DNA of 38,005 nt from Caldimonas manganoxidans ATCC BAA-369 (GTDB lineage: Bacteria; Pseudomonadota; Gammaproteobacteria; Burkholderiales; Burkholderiaceae_C), in contig NZ_KB905957.1 in assembly GCF_000381125.1 (NCBI RefSeq), positions 1 through 38,005 of the forward strand, in the 5' to 3' direction. Every line of letters starts with the position of its first letter. Positions within the stretch are counted from its first letter, which is position 1. Below are positions 13,805 through 20,485 of this stretch, in pieces. The notes beneath the pieces were generated by a model, which saw only the letters and a list, made by a program, of their open reading frames with translations, was not told the DNA's origin and did no database searches. Made by a program: the position numbers and the translations under genes.

Positions 13805-15116
13805 TGCGGGCGATGCGCCGCTGTTCGCTGCGGCCAGCCCCCAGGAGTTCGCCCGCGCCTTCCGCCTCACGCCCGAGGGGGCGGTGCGTTATCTCCAAGG
13901 TCGCGCGCGCGTGCGCGTGACCTACGACTGGCACGAGTTGTGGCAGGACGAGCATGCGCGGGCCTTCACCGTCTCGCGCCTCACCCGTGCCGATCTGCTG
14001 GAGGCAATCCGCCAGAGAATCGAAGCGAGCGTGCAGGGCGACCTCTCCCGGCGCGACTTTGTGCGCGACGTGAAAGCCATGCTCCGTGAGGCGGGCTGGT
14101 GGGGAGAAAACCGCGTCCTCACGCCCGACGGGCGCGAGGTCAAAACCCACTTCCACCCCCGGCGGCTCAACCTTATCTACGACGTCAACACCCGCATGGC
14201 CTACGCCGCCGGGCGCTGGGAGCGCGTCCAGGCGGCCAAGGCGAGCCACCCCTTCCTGCGCTACGTCACCCGTGCCGATGAGCGCGTGCGGCAAAGCCAC
14301 CGCCAATGGCACAACGTCACGCTGCCGGTGGATGACCCGTGGTGGCGGACGCACTACCCGCCTTGCGGCTGGCGCTGCCGCTGTACGGCGGTGGCGCTGC
14401 GGGCCAAGGACGCGGAAGGCAACCCGAGCTTGAAGCGCCAGGCTCCGCAAGAGCCGCTGGTGGAGTGGAAAAACCCCGTCACCGGCGAGCTGCGGCAGGT
14501 GCCCTACGCCATCGACCCCGGCTTTGGCTACAACGCGGGCGAGGCGGCCGCGCGCTGGCGGGGGCTGATTGACGCCGCGCGCGACAAGGTGGCGCGCTAC
14601 GCGGCGGCCACCGGTGCCGGGTTGGCCGATGACCTTGCCCCGCTCATCGAGCGCGACTGGGCGGGCTGGGTGGAGGACGTGCTGGCCGGGCGCGAGCGCA
14701 ACCGGCTGGGCTGGCTGGGGGTGATCTCGCCGCTCGATCTGGCGCACCTCGTGCAAGCCGGCATCGAGCCGCTGTCGGCCGAGGTGATGGTGCGCCCTGG
14801 GCTGCTGCGCGGGCCGAAGGCGGCGCGCCATGCGCGCGATGGAGACGTGATCCCGGATGCGCTGTGGCGGGTGCTGCCCGCGTTGTTCCGGCAGGCGCGG
14901 GCGCTGCTCGTGGACGTGAAATCCGGCAAGCCGCTGTGGGTGCTGCCGGGTGGCGGCGATGGGACGGCGCAACTGGCCATGCAGGTGGATTTCGTCACCG
15001 GCAGGCCAAAGCGGACGACCAATGCGATGGTGTCGGCCTACCGAGTCACGCTCGGCAATCTGCGCAACCGGCTGCGTGAAGGCAGCGTGCGCCTGTTGTG
15101 GGGGAGTCTTGAGTGA
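13782..15116 (+). CDS. Head morphogenesis protein gp30/F with nuclease-like C-terminus
   Basis: 444 residues. The N-terminal 230 residues are the SPP1 gp7/Mu gp30 minor head protein: FVRDVKAMLREAGWWGENRV, LIYDVNTRMAYAAGRWERVQ, the ADERVRQSHRQWHNVTLPVD core and CGWRCRCTAVAL. The C-terminal 130 residues (SAEVMVRPGLLRGPKAARHA, then DALWRVLPALFRQARALLVD and LGNLRNRLREGSVRLLWGSL) resemble the PBECR barnase-EndoU-colicin-RelE-like nuclease domains fused to such proteins. That domain may be injected with the DNA. The fusion call is from memory of the family and less certain than the head domain. Confidence 0.88.
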   Translation: MPVRLAADAGDAPLFAAASPQEFARAFRLTPEGAVRYLQGRARVRVTYDWHELWQDEHARAFTVSRLTRADLLEAIRQRIEASVQGDLSRRDFVRDVKAMLREAGWWGENRVLTPDGREVKTHFHPRRLNLIYDVNTRMAYAAGRWERVQAAKASHPFLRYVTRADERVRQSHRQWHNVTLPVDDPWWRTHYPPCGWRCRCTAVALRAKDAEGNPSLKRQAPQEPLVEWKNPVTGELRQVPYAIDPGFGYNAGEAAARWRGLIDAARDKVARYAAATGAGLADDLAPLIERDWAGWVEDVLAGRERNRLGWLGVISPLDLAHLVQAGIEPLSAEVMVRPGLLRGPKAARHARDGDVIPDALWRVLPALFRQARALLVDVKSGKPLWVLPGGGDGTAQLAMQVDFVTGRPKRTTNAMVSAYRVTLGNLRNRLREGSVRLLWGSLE

Positions 15117-15336
15117 CGGAGGGGCGGGAAACTCCCTCATTGATCTACGGCGCGGGCCGTAACCTCGTGGACACCCCTTGCCACGACTCGCCACTCAAGA
15201 CGGAGCAGCGGAGGGCCGGACGTCCCCTCATCCAACGCGGTCTGTGCAACCGCCCTGCCCGTGGACTCCGAAAATTTCCACGGCTCGCTGCCTATGCGGA
15301 TCATAGCCCGCTGTGGGGGAGCATGGAAGATGAAAA
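15117..15336. other. Intergenic stretch without a convincing gene
   Basis: About 220 bp between gp30 and the tRNA-like element. An 81-codon plus frame from GTG 15113 and a 55-codon minus frame (15304-15137) are open, but neither has a ribosome site or clear protein character. GC is lower than around it. It may be the remains of a moron. Confidence 0.5.
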
Positions 15337-15416
15337 GGCTGCGCAGGGTGGGAATTGAACCCACACATGCTCCGCGCATCGCGGTCCCGTTACCGGTCAG
15401 GGCGCACCGCACAGCC
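15337..15416 (-). tRNA. Degenerate tRNA-like element (probably not functional)
   Basis: On the minus strand an 80-nt unit closes with an 8-bp stem (GGCTGTGC with GCGCAGCC, one wobble). It has a perfect T-arm (GTGGG-TTCAATT-CCCAC) and a D-loop-like segment (CCC-TGACCGGTAAC-GGG). The anticodon position is a CCGCG-ATG-CGCGG hairpin with only a 3-nt loop, and three extra bases separate T-arm and acceptor. A normal tRNA cannot form. It is most likely a decayed tRNA or a tRNA mimic. Confidence 0.4.
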
Positions 15417-15443
15417 TTGCTGTCAATATAGCACGGAGGCCGC

Positions 15444-15884
15444 ATGATCCGCATCGACATCGACGACCGCGAAGTCCGGCAGGCGCTGGAACAGCTTGCC
15501 CGGCGCGTGGCCGACATGACCCCGGCCCTGCGCGCCATCGGGCAGGAGATGGAAACCCGCATCGCCACCCGCTTCGAGGCCCGGCGCGACCCGGCCGGCC
15601 GCCCCTGGGCACCCTTGCGCCCGGCCACCGAAGCCGCCAAGCGCGGGCGCGGTTCGATCCTCTACCGCACCGGCGAGATGCTCGACTCGCGCACCCATCG
15701 CGCCGGGCCCTTCGAGGTAGCGGTGGGCTTTGGCAAGCCCTACGCGGCCTATCACGAGTTCGGCACGAAGCGGATGCCGCGGCGCGGGCTGCTCATGGCC
15801 GACCCCGAGCGGGGCGCGCTGGGCGAGGATGACAAGCGGGCGATCCTGGACATTCTGGCCGAGTACCTGGCCGGGGGGCGCTAG
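15444..15884 (+). CDS. G: Virion morphogenesis protein G (gp31, phage tail completion)
   Basis: 146 residues of the Mu G / P2 gpS-like virion morphogenesis family, acting at head-tail joining. Family features: MIRIDIDDREVRQALEQLAR at the start, then ARRDPAGRPWAPLRPATEAA, ILYRTGEMLDS, and the conserved AYHEFGTKRMPRRGLL near 105-120. ATG 15444 has GGAGG upstream. The 3' end meets the convergent minus gene at 15881. Confidence 0.9.
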   Translation: MIRIDIDDREVRQALEQLARRVADMTPALRAIGQEMETRIATRFEARRDPAGRPWAPLRPATEAAKRGRGSILYRTGEMLDSRTHRAGPFEVAVGFGKPYAAYHEFGTKRMPRRGLLMADPERGALGEDDKRAILDILAEYLAGGR

Positions 15885-16765
15885 GCCAGCGGCAGCTCGA
15901 TCTGCGGCGCACCAGGCCGGTGTTCCTGTACCGCGAGCAGCGTGTAATCTGTGCGCAGGTTGCCGTCGGGCATCAGGCGCTGCGTGATGCGGGTGCGGCC
16001 GATGATGAGATCGCCCTTGGCAAAACGCACCAGGTTGCGGTCCACGCGCGAGAGAAAGTCCTGATCGGCCACTTCGACGAAGGCGGTGACGTTGCCGTCC
16101 GACAGCCGCCACTTGTTGCCCTCCTTGAACGAGAGGCTCACGATCGAGAACGCCATCGTGTGCTCGTCTTCGTGCACCACGGTTTCATCGGCCGCGGGGG
16201 GCACGAACCAGGCGGCTTGCTCGCGCGTGACCACGGCATCGATGCGCTCATCGGTGCCTAGCGCCACGGTGTCCACGCCGTCGCGCTCGATGGGGGCGAC
16301 CACCTGCCACAGGTGTTCGCGCACGCGCAGGTGCCGCAGCAGCACGATGGTGTGTTCTTCTACGGTGATCGCGTCGCCGTCGTCGCACAAGAGCCGCCGC
16401 TTGCCGTCCGGCGTGGTCTCCACGCCACGCGGGCGGCGGCCGCGAAGCCACTGGAGCGCGCCGATGAGGCCGCCGATGGTTCCCAGCAGGGACGCCCCGT
16501 TGACCAGCGAGGTGGCCGTCTCGCCGCGCAGCCACTGCATGACCTGCTGCGCCAGGTCGGCTGCCACGGTGAGGTCGATGCCAAAACTGCCGGTCTTGAA
16601 GCTGGCCTTGACCTCAACCTTGACGAGGATTTGATCGCCCCACAGGGCGCGGGCCGCTTCTTCGGCCAGATCGCCGAAGGCCAGCAGCGCCGGGGCCAGC
16701 AGCCGCACGTCCATCGTGTGCGCCTGCAAGGCAGGACCGTCGTATGTCAGGCGGGCGGAGCTCAT
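15881..16765 (-). CDS. Minus-strand conserved protein between G and I (moron candidate)
   Basis: 294 residues, well formed on the minus strand. The N-terminal part is RLTYDGPALQAHTMDVRLLA, then LLAFGDLAEEAARALWGDQI with SFKTGSFGIDL; one possible membrane or amphipathic segment (LVNGASLLGTIGGLIGALQW) lies at about 88-107; a beta-rich C-terminal domain begins near 110 (RLLCDDGDAITVEEHTIVLL). The protein occurs as a cargo-type hypothetical in mobile elements, but I cannot name a function. No plus-strand structural gene occupies these 880 bp, so it is a clean insertion between G and I. It is a lysogenic-conversion or phage-defence candidate; TACCAT seven bases before its ATG could be a -10 for a nearly leaderless mRNA. 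Confidence 0.8.
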   Translation of the reverse strand: MSSARLTYDGPALQAHTMDVRLLAPALLAFGDLAEEAARALWGDQILVKVEVKASFKTGSFGIDLTVAADLAQQVMQWLRGETATSLVNGASLLGTIGGLIGALQWLRGRRPRGVETTPDGKRRLLCDDGDAITVEEHTIVLLRHLRVREHLWQVVAPIERDGVDTVALGTDERIDAVVTREQAAWFVPPAADETVVHEDEHTMAFSIVSLSFKEGNKWRLSDGNVTAFVEVADQDFLSRVDRNLVRFAKGDLIIGRTRITQRLMPDGNLRTDYTLLAVQEHRPGAPQIELPLA

Positions 16766-16772
16766 GCGAAAA

Positions 16773-16829
16773 ATGGTAGCACGCCCAAAAACCGCCTCTG
16801 GCGCGTTTTTTCATGCGGGTGGCTACCAT
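16773..16829. terminator. Bidirectional terminator in a long inverted repeat
   Basis: Inner hairpin AAAAACCGCC-TCT-GGCG-C-GTTTTT (16787-16810) gives a T-run on both strands. Outer arms ATGGTAGC (16773-16780) and GCTACCAT (16822-16829) extend it into a 57-bp cruciform-like repeat. It would stop plus-strand transcription from the head operon before promoter 2 and shield the minus gene from the other side. Confidence 0.7.
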
Positions 16830-16846
16830 CCCATTGACCAGGCCCG

Positions 16847-16940
16847 GACCCCCACTTTAGCGGGCTTTAGCGGGGGGTCTATGGGGCTTTTGGGCGGCGG
16901 GGGTGGGCTGCGCTGGTCGCGGCGGGCATGAACATGCCCG
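16847..16940. repeat. Two inverted repeats before the protease promoter
   Basis: GACCCCC (16847-16853) pairs with GGGGGTC (16873-16879) around a tandem CTTTAGCGGG x2. CGGGCATG-AA-CATGCCCG (16923-16940) is a perfect 8-bp-arm inverted repeat ending two bases before late box 1 at 16943, and it shares its core with the repeat at 6061-6082. This gap between G and I lies near the prophage centre. Confidence 0.65.
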
Positions 16941-16942
16941 GC

Positions 16943-16993
16943 TGAACGCTTTCCGGCTGGGCGGCGCGGCGCTGGCTGGCGACGATGCGGGGC
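16943..16993 (+). promoter_or_regulatory. Late promoter candidate 2 (protease/head operon)
   Basis: TGAACGCTTTCCGGCT at 16943-16958, GACGAT 38 bases in (16981-16986) and ATG 51 bases in (16994): the same geometry as 8118 and 28311. In Mu a C-activated promoter (PI) stands at exactly this place, before gene I. Confidence 0.6.
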
Positions 16994-17980
16994 ATGTCGA
17001 ACCTGCCCATGTCTGTTGCCGCGACCTCCTGCCTGGCGGCGCTGGCCGCCAATTTGCCCAGCGCAGCGCCGGAAGCCTTCCGGCTGCTGCCGCTGGGGTC
17101 TTTTCGCGCGGTGGACGGGCGGCCCGAGAAACTCGACGCCTGGGTGCTGACGGCAGACGACGCGCAAAAGATCGCCGCCGACCTCGCGGCATTGAACCGC
17201 GACCTGCCCATCGATTACGAGCACCAAATATTAGAGGCCAAGCGCAACGGCCAGCCCGCCCCGGCGGCCGGCTGGATCCAGCGCGTGGGCGTGCGCGCGG
17301 AGGGCGACGCGCCGGGTCTGTGGGCCGAGGAGGTGGTCTGGACCGAGCGCGCGCGCCAGATGATCGCCGCCGGGGAGTACCGCTACATCTCCCCGGTGTT
17401 CCGTTTCGACCCCAAGACGGGGCGCATCACGGCGCTGCTGATGGCGGCGCTGACCAACCACCCCGGCCTCGATGGCCTGACTGACCTGCAACCCCTCACG
17501 GAGGACACCCCCATGCCTGATTCCATCGCCGCCCTGCGCGAGGCGCTGGGCAACCCTGACCCGGCCATCGACCCGGCCGCCGCTGCCGTGGAGGCGCTCA
17601 AGGCCAAGGATGCCGAGATCGCGCGCCTGAAGAAAGAGGTGGAGGCCGTACAGGCCGCCGCCGTGCCGATGAGCGAGCACGCCAAGCTCCAGGCGGAGCT
17701 GGCCGCTCTGTCCGCCCGTGTGGAAGCCGACGAGCGCGCGCGCCTGATCGAGGCGGGGCTTGCTGACGGGCGCATCCTGCCCGCGCAAAAGGACTACTGG
17801 AGCCAGCAGCCGATCGCCGCGCTGAAAGCCTGGCTGGAGGTGGCCCAGCCGGTGGCGGCGCTCACCGGCCAGCAGTCTGGAGAAGTCGCGCCGAATGCGA
17901 ACAAGACCGCCGCCTTGAGCGCCGAGGCCGAGCATCTGTGCCGCATCGCGGGCTGGACGCCGGAGGTGTTCCGTGGCTGA
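16994..17980 (+). CDS. I: Head maturation protease I with scaffold region
   Basis: 328 residues of the Mu gene I protease/scaffold family. The protease part (1-170) shows FRLLPLGSFRAVDGRPEKLD, the conserved LPIDYEHQILEA with histidine near residue 77, PAAGWIQRV, and GEYRYISPVFRFDPKTGRIT near the end of the domain. The C-terminal part (174-328) is a helical scaffold that can also be made alone (see 17513). ATG 16994 is preferred to 16985 because it matches the promoter-to-start spacing of the other two late operons. Confidence 0.9.
   Translation: MSNLPMSVAATSCLAALAANLPSAAPEAFRLLPLGSFRAVDGRPEKLDAWVLTADDAQKIAADLAALNRDLPIDYEHQILEAKRNGQPAPAAGWIQRVGVRAEGDAPGLWAEEVVWTERARQMIAAGEYRYISPVFRFDPKTGRITALLMAALTNHPGLDGLTDLQPLTEDTPMPDSIAALREALGNPDPAIDPAAAAVEALKAKDAEIARLKKEVEAVQAAAVPMSEHAKLQAELAALSARVEADERARLIEAGLADGRILPAQKDYWSQQPIAALKAWLEVAQPVAALTGQQSGEVAPNANKTAALSAEAEHLCRIAGWTPEVFRG
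17513..17980 (+). CDS. Z: Internal-start scaffold protein (Mu Z-like)
   Basis: An in-frame ATG at 17513 inside gene I has its own ribosome site (GGAGG, 17500-17504, 8 nt spacing). The 155-residue product begins MPDSIAALREALGNPDPAID and is a coiled-coil scaffold (EALKAKDAEIARLKKEVEAV), ending in RIAGWTPEVFRG. In Mu, scaffold Z is made from the 3' part of I in the same way. Confidence 0.75.
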   Translation: MPDSIAALREALGNPDPAIDPAAAAVEALKAKDAEIARLKKEVEAVQAAAVPMSEHAKLQAELAALSARVEADERARLIEAGLADGRILPAQKDYWSQQPIAALKAWLEVAQPVAALTGQQSGEVAPNANKTAALSAEAEHLCRIAGWTPEVFRG

Positions 17981-18224
17981 CCTGACCGCTCACCGCGCCG
18001 CGCGCCGCCGCCTGCTGATTGCGCTGTACGAGGCGCGGCTGGCCAACCCGCTGCCGCGCATGGACCCGTATGTGTCGCTGGCCGTGCTGGCCGACCTGGT
18101 GGCCGACGCCGAGTTCCACATGGGCGTGCTCACCGAGGCAGGCTACGTGCGTCAGCGCGGCTACGCCTGGGCGATCACCGCGCAAGGCTGCCTGTACCTC
18201 ACCGATCAACTGAACGAGGAGTAA
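17973..18224 (+). CDS. Small winged-helix-like protein before major head gene
   Basis: 83 residues from GTG 17973, overlapping the I stop. Helix-turn-helix-like layout: RAARRRLLIALYEARLANPL, YVSLAVLADLVADAEFHMGV, then LTEAGYVRQRGYAWAITAQG as a wing. It sits between scaffold and major capsid genes, where a decoration protein is more usual, so its role is unclear. Confidence 0.6.
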   Translation: MADLTAHRAARRRLLIALYEARLANPLPRMDPYVSLAVLADLVADAEFHMGVLTEAGYVRQRGYAWAITAQGCLYLTDQLNEE

Positions 18225-18230
18225 ACCGAC

Positions 18231-19142
18231 ATGGCCATCATCACCCCGGCGCTGCTGAGCGCTCTGAACACCGGCTTCAAGAAGGACTACCAGGACGCGT
18301 TCGAGGCGATGCGCGCCGCGAGCGTCTATCAGAAAATCGCCACCGTGGTGCCTTCGGCCACGGCGTCCAACACCTACGGCTGGCTGGGGCAGTTCCCGGC
18401 CTTCCGCGAGTGGGTGGGCGACCGTGTGATCAAGGACATGGCCGCGCACGGCTATGCGATCACCAACAAATCGTGGGAAGCCACGGTGGGGGTCAAGCGC
18501 ACCGACATCGAGGACGACGCGGTGGGCGTCTACCGCCCGCTGATGGCCGAGATGGGCCGCGCCGCAGCCGCTTTCCCGGACGAGCTGGTGTTCGGCCTGC
18601 TCAAGGCGGGCGAGAGCACGCTGTGCTTTGACGGGCAGAACTTCTTCGACACCGATCACCCGGTCTATCCGAACGTGGACGGCACCGGCTCGCCCGCGCT
18701 GGTGTCCAACCTGCAAGCGGGCACCGAGACGCCCTGGTATCTGCTGGATGCCTCGCGCGCCATCAAGCCGCTGATCTACCAGGAGCGCAAGGTCCCCGAG
18801 TTCGTCGCCATGACCAAGAGCGACGACGAGCGGGTGTTCACCAGCAACGAATACCGCTACGGCGTGGACCTGCGCGCCAACGCGGGCTTTGGCTTCTGGC
18901 AGATGGCCTACAAGTCCAAGGCGGCGCTGACGCCCGAGAACTACGCCGCCGCGCGCACGGCGATGATGAGTCTGAAGGCCGACGGCGGTCGGCCGCTGGG
19001 CATCCGCCCCACGCTGCTGGTGGTGCCGCCGAGCCTGGAGGCCGCCGCGCGCGCGATCGTGGGCAGCCAGCTCACCACCGGCGGGGCGACCAACCCGTGG
19101 TACGGCACGGCCGAAGTCATCGTCACGCCGCATCTGCTGTGA
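18231..19142 (+). CDS. T: Major head protein T (Mu gpT)
   Basis: 303 residues, the capsid shell protein of the Mu gpT family. Family features: MAIITPALLSALNTGFKKDY, ASNTYGWLGQFPAFREWVGD, the conserved VGVKRTDIEDDAVGVYRPLM near 90-110, LCFDGQNFFDTDHPV near 131-145 and FTSNEYRYGVDLRANAGFGF. It follows the protease/scaffold gene, as in Mu. AACGAGGAGTAAACCGAC before the ATG supplies the ribosome site. Confidence 0.95.
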   Translation: MAIITPALLSALNTGFKKDYQDAFEAMRAASVYQKIATVVPSATASNTYGWLGQFPAFREWVGDRVIKDMAAHGYAITNKSWEATVGVKRTDIEDDAVGVYRPLMAEMGRAAAAFPDELVFGLLKAGESTLCFDGQNFFDTDHPVYPNVDGTGSPALVSNLQAGTETPWYLLDASRAIKPLIYQERKVPEFVAMTKSDDERVFTSNEYRYGVDLRANAGFGFWQMAYKSKAALTPENYAAARTAMMSLKADGGRPLGIRPTLLVVPPSLEAAARAIVGSQLTTGGATNPWYGTAEVIVTPHLL

Positions 19143-19152
19143 GGCTAAAGCG

Positions 19153-19380
19153 ATGGCCGCCAAAAAACCCCGCGCTGCTGACGCGCCTGAGGCCGCCGCC
19201 CCGGTGGCGGGTGTGGTGTACCTGGTGGTGACGCTCAAGGCCAGCCACCCGACGCCGCGCTACCACCGGGCGGGCCGCCTGTTCGCGCGCGGTGCGCCGC
19301 AGGAGGTGGCCGCCTCGCCCGAGGAGGCCGAGGTGTTGCTGGCCGACCCGCACCTGGCGGTGCAGCGGCAGGAGGGTTAA
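19153..19380 (+). CDS. Small hypothetical protein after major head gene
   Basis: 75 residues. Ala/Pro/Lys-rich start, then GVVYLVVTLKASHPTPRYHR and AGRLFARGAPQEVAASPEEA, ending EVLLADPHLAVQRQEG. This matches in size and position the small HI1506-like proteins between gpT and gp36 in Mu-like prophages. Possibly a minor capsid accessory. Confidence 0.65.
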   Translation: MAAKKPRAADAPEAAAPVAGVVYLVVTLKASHPTPRYHRAGRLFARGAPQEVAASPEEAEVLLADPHLAVQRQEG

Positions 19381-19383
19381 GTC

Positions 19384-19800
19384 GTGCCCTACGCCACCCA
19401 GGCCGATCTGGCGCTGGCCATGCCGCCGGTCACGCTCAAGCAACTGGCCAACGACGACCCGGCTGCCGAGTCGCCCGACCCGGCCATCGTAGAGGCCGCG
19501 CTGGAGCACGCCACGGCCCGCATCGACGCGGCGCTGGCGGCGGCCGGTGCCAGGCTACCCGACCCGCCCCCCGCGATCATCCGCGAGGCTGCGGTGGGGC
19601 TGGCGCGGGCGTGGCTGTATCACCGCCGCCCGGAAGGCATGGACTACCCCGATGCGGTGCGCCGCGAGGCCGACGCGCTGGAAGCGATGCTCAAGGCCAT
19701 TGCCGCCGGGCAGCTTCGCATCGGCGCGACCGGCACGCCTTCCGGCACGCTGGAGGTGGCGCGGGGCGCGCGGCCGCGTGACTGGGGGATGCTGGCATGA
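19384..19800 (+). CDS. Head-tail connector gp36 (DUF1320)
   Basis: 138 residues from GTG 19384. Typical DUF1320: PYATQADLALAMPPVTLKQL, then IVEAALEHATARIDAALAAA, AIIREAAVGLARAWLYHRRP and DAVRREADALEAMLKAIAAG. Helical head-completion proteins of this type bind the portal neck. It overlaps the next gene by four bases (ATGA). Confidence 0.88.
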   Translation: MPYATQADLALAMPPVTLKQLANDDPAAESPDPAIVEAALEHATARIDAALAAAGARLPDPPPAIIREAAVGLARAWLYHRRPEGMDYPDAVRREADALEAMLKAIAAGQLRIGATGTPSGTLEVARGARPRDWGMLA

Positions 19801-20291
19801 GCGCGGCCTTTGACACGCGCGCCGTGCTGGCCGCCGTGGCCGCACGGATCAAGGCGACGGTCACCGGCGTCGAGGTGGGGCTGACGCCCGAGCGTGCGAG
19901 CAGCTGGCGACTCAACCACCCGCGCGCCGCGCTGCTGGTGGACTACCGCGGCAGCCGCTACGGCCAGCCGCAGCGCATGGGGCTGGTCGCGCAGCCGCGC
20001 ACGGTGCAGATCGGCGTCAACGTCGTCGCCCGCACGCTCAACGACGCCTATGGCGCGGTGGCGCTGGTGGATGCCGTGCGCGCGGCCCTCTTGGGCTGGA
20101 CGCCGCCGCACTGCAAGGCACTTGCGGCCGCCTCCGACCGCTTCGTGGCGGAGGAAGGGGGCCTGTGGTTTTACGAGATCGTCTTCGAGGCCGAGACGCT
20201 GGCCATCGAAGACCGGGAATCCGCCGCGCTGCCCGTCTTGACGCGCGGCAATGCCGACTATGGCTTCGAGACGGAGGACATCACGCCATGA
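19797..20291 (+). CDS. Tail terminator-like gp37 (DUF1834)
   Basis: 164 residues of the Gp37/DUF1834 family: FDTRAVLAAVAARIKATVTG, NHPRAALLVDYRGSRYGQPQ, MGLVAQPRTVQIGVNVVART near 60-80, then VALVDAVRAALLGWTPPHC and WFYEIVFEAETLA. Position and fold type suggest a neck or tail-terminator role. Start in ATGA overlap. Confidence 0.85.
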   Translation: MSAAFDTRAVLAAVAARIKATVTGVEVGLTPERASSWRLNHPRAALLVDYRGSRYGQPQRMGLVAQPRTVQIGVNVVARTLNDAYGAVALVDAVRAALLGWTPPHCKALAAASDRFVAEEGGLWFYEIVFEAETLAIEDRESAALPVLTRGNADYGFETEDITP

Positions 20292-20482
20292 CCACTTATA
20301 TCTACAGCGGCCCGATGAGCGCGGCCACCCTGCCCGACGGGCGCGAGGTGGTGCTCATCGACAGCCAGACCGTGGAGCTGCCCGAGGACAACGCCTGGGT
20401 GCAGACGCTCGTTGCGCGCGGGCACCTCGCCCCCGTGCCGACTGCGCCCGCGCCCAAGAAAACCGCCCAGAAAGGAGACTGA
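20288..20482 (+). CDS. Small gp38-like protein
   Basis: 64 residues starting in an overlap with the gp37-like stop. It begins MTTYIYSGPMSAATLPDGRE and continues VVLIDSQTVELPEDNAWVQT, with a Lys/Pro tail. This is the Mu gp38 slot before the sheath gene: small, mostly beta. Function unknown. Confidence 0.65.
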   Translation: MTTYIYSGPMSAATLPDGREVVLIDSQTVELPEDNAWVQTLVARGHLAPVPTAPAPKKTAQKGD

Positions 20483-20485
20483 ACC

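Noticed and set aside
15137-15304. 55-codon minus ORF in the gap before G
   Set aside because: Composition is passable, but there is no ribosome site and no recognisable feature; kept only as a note in the gap entry.
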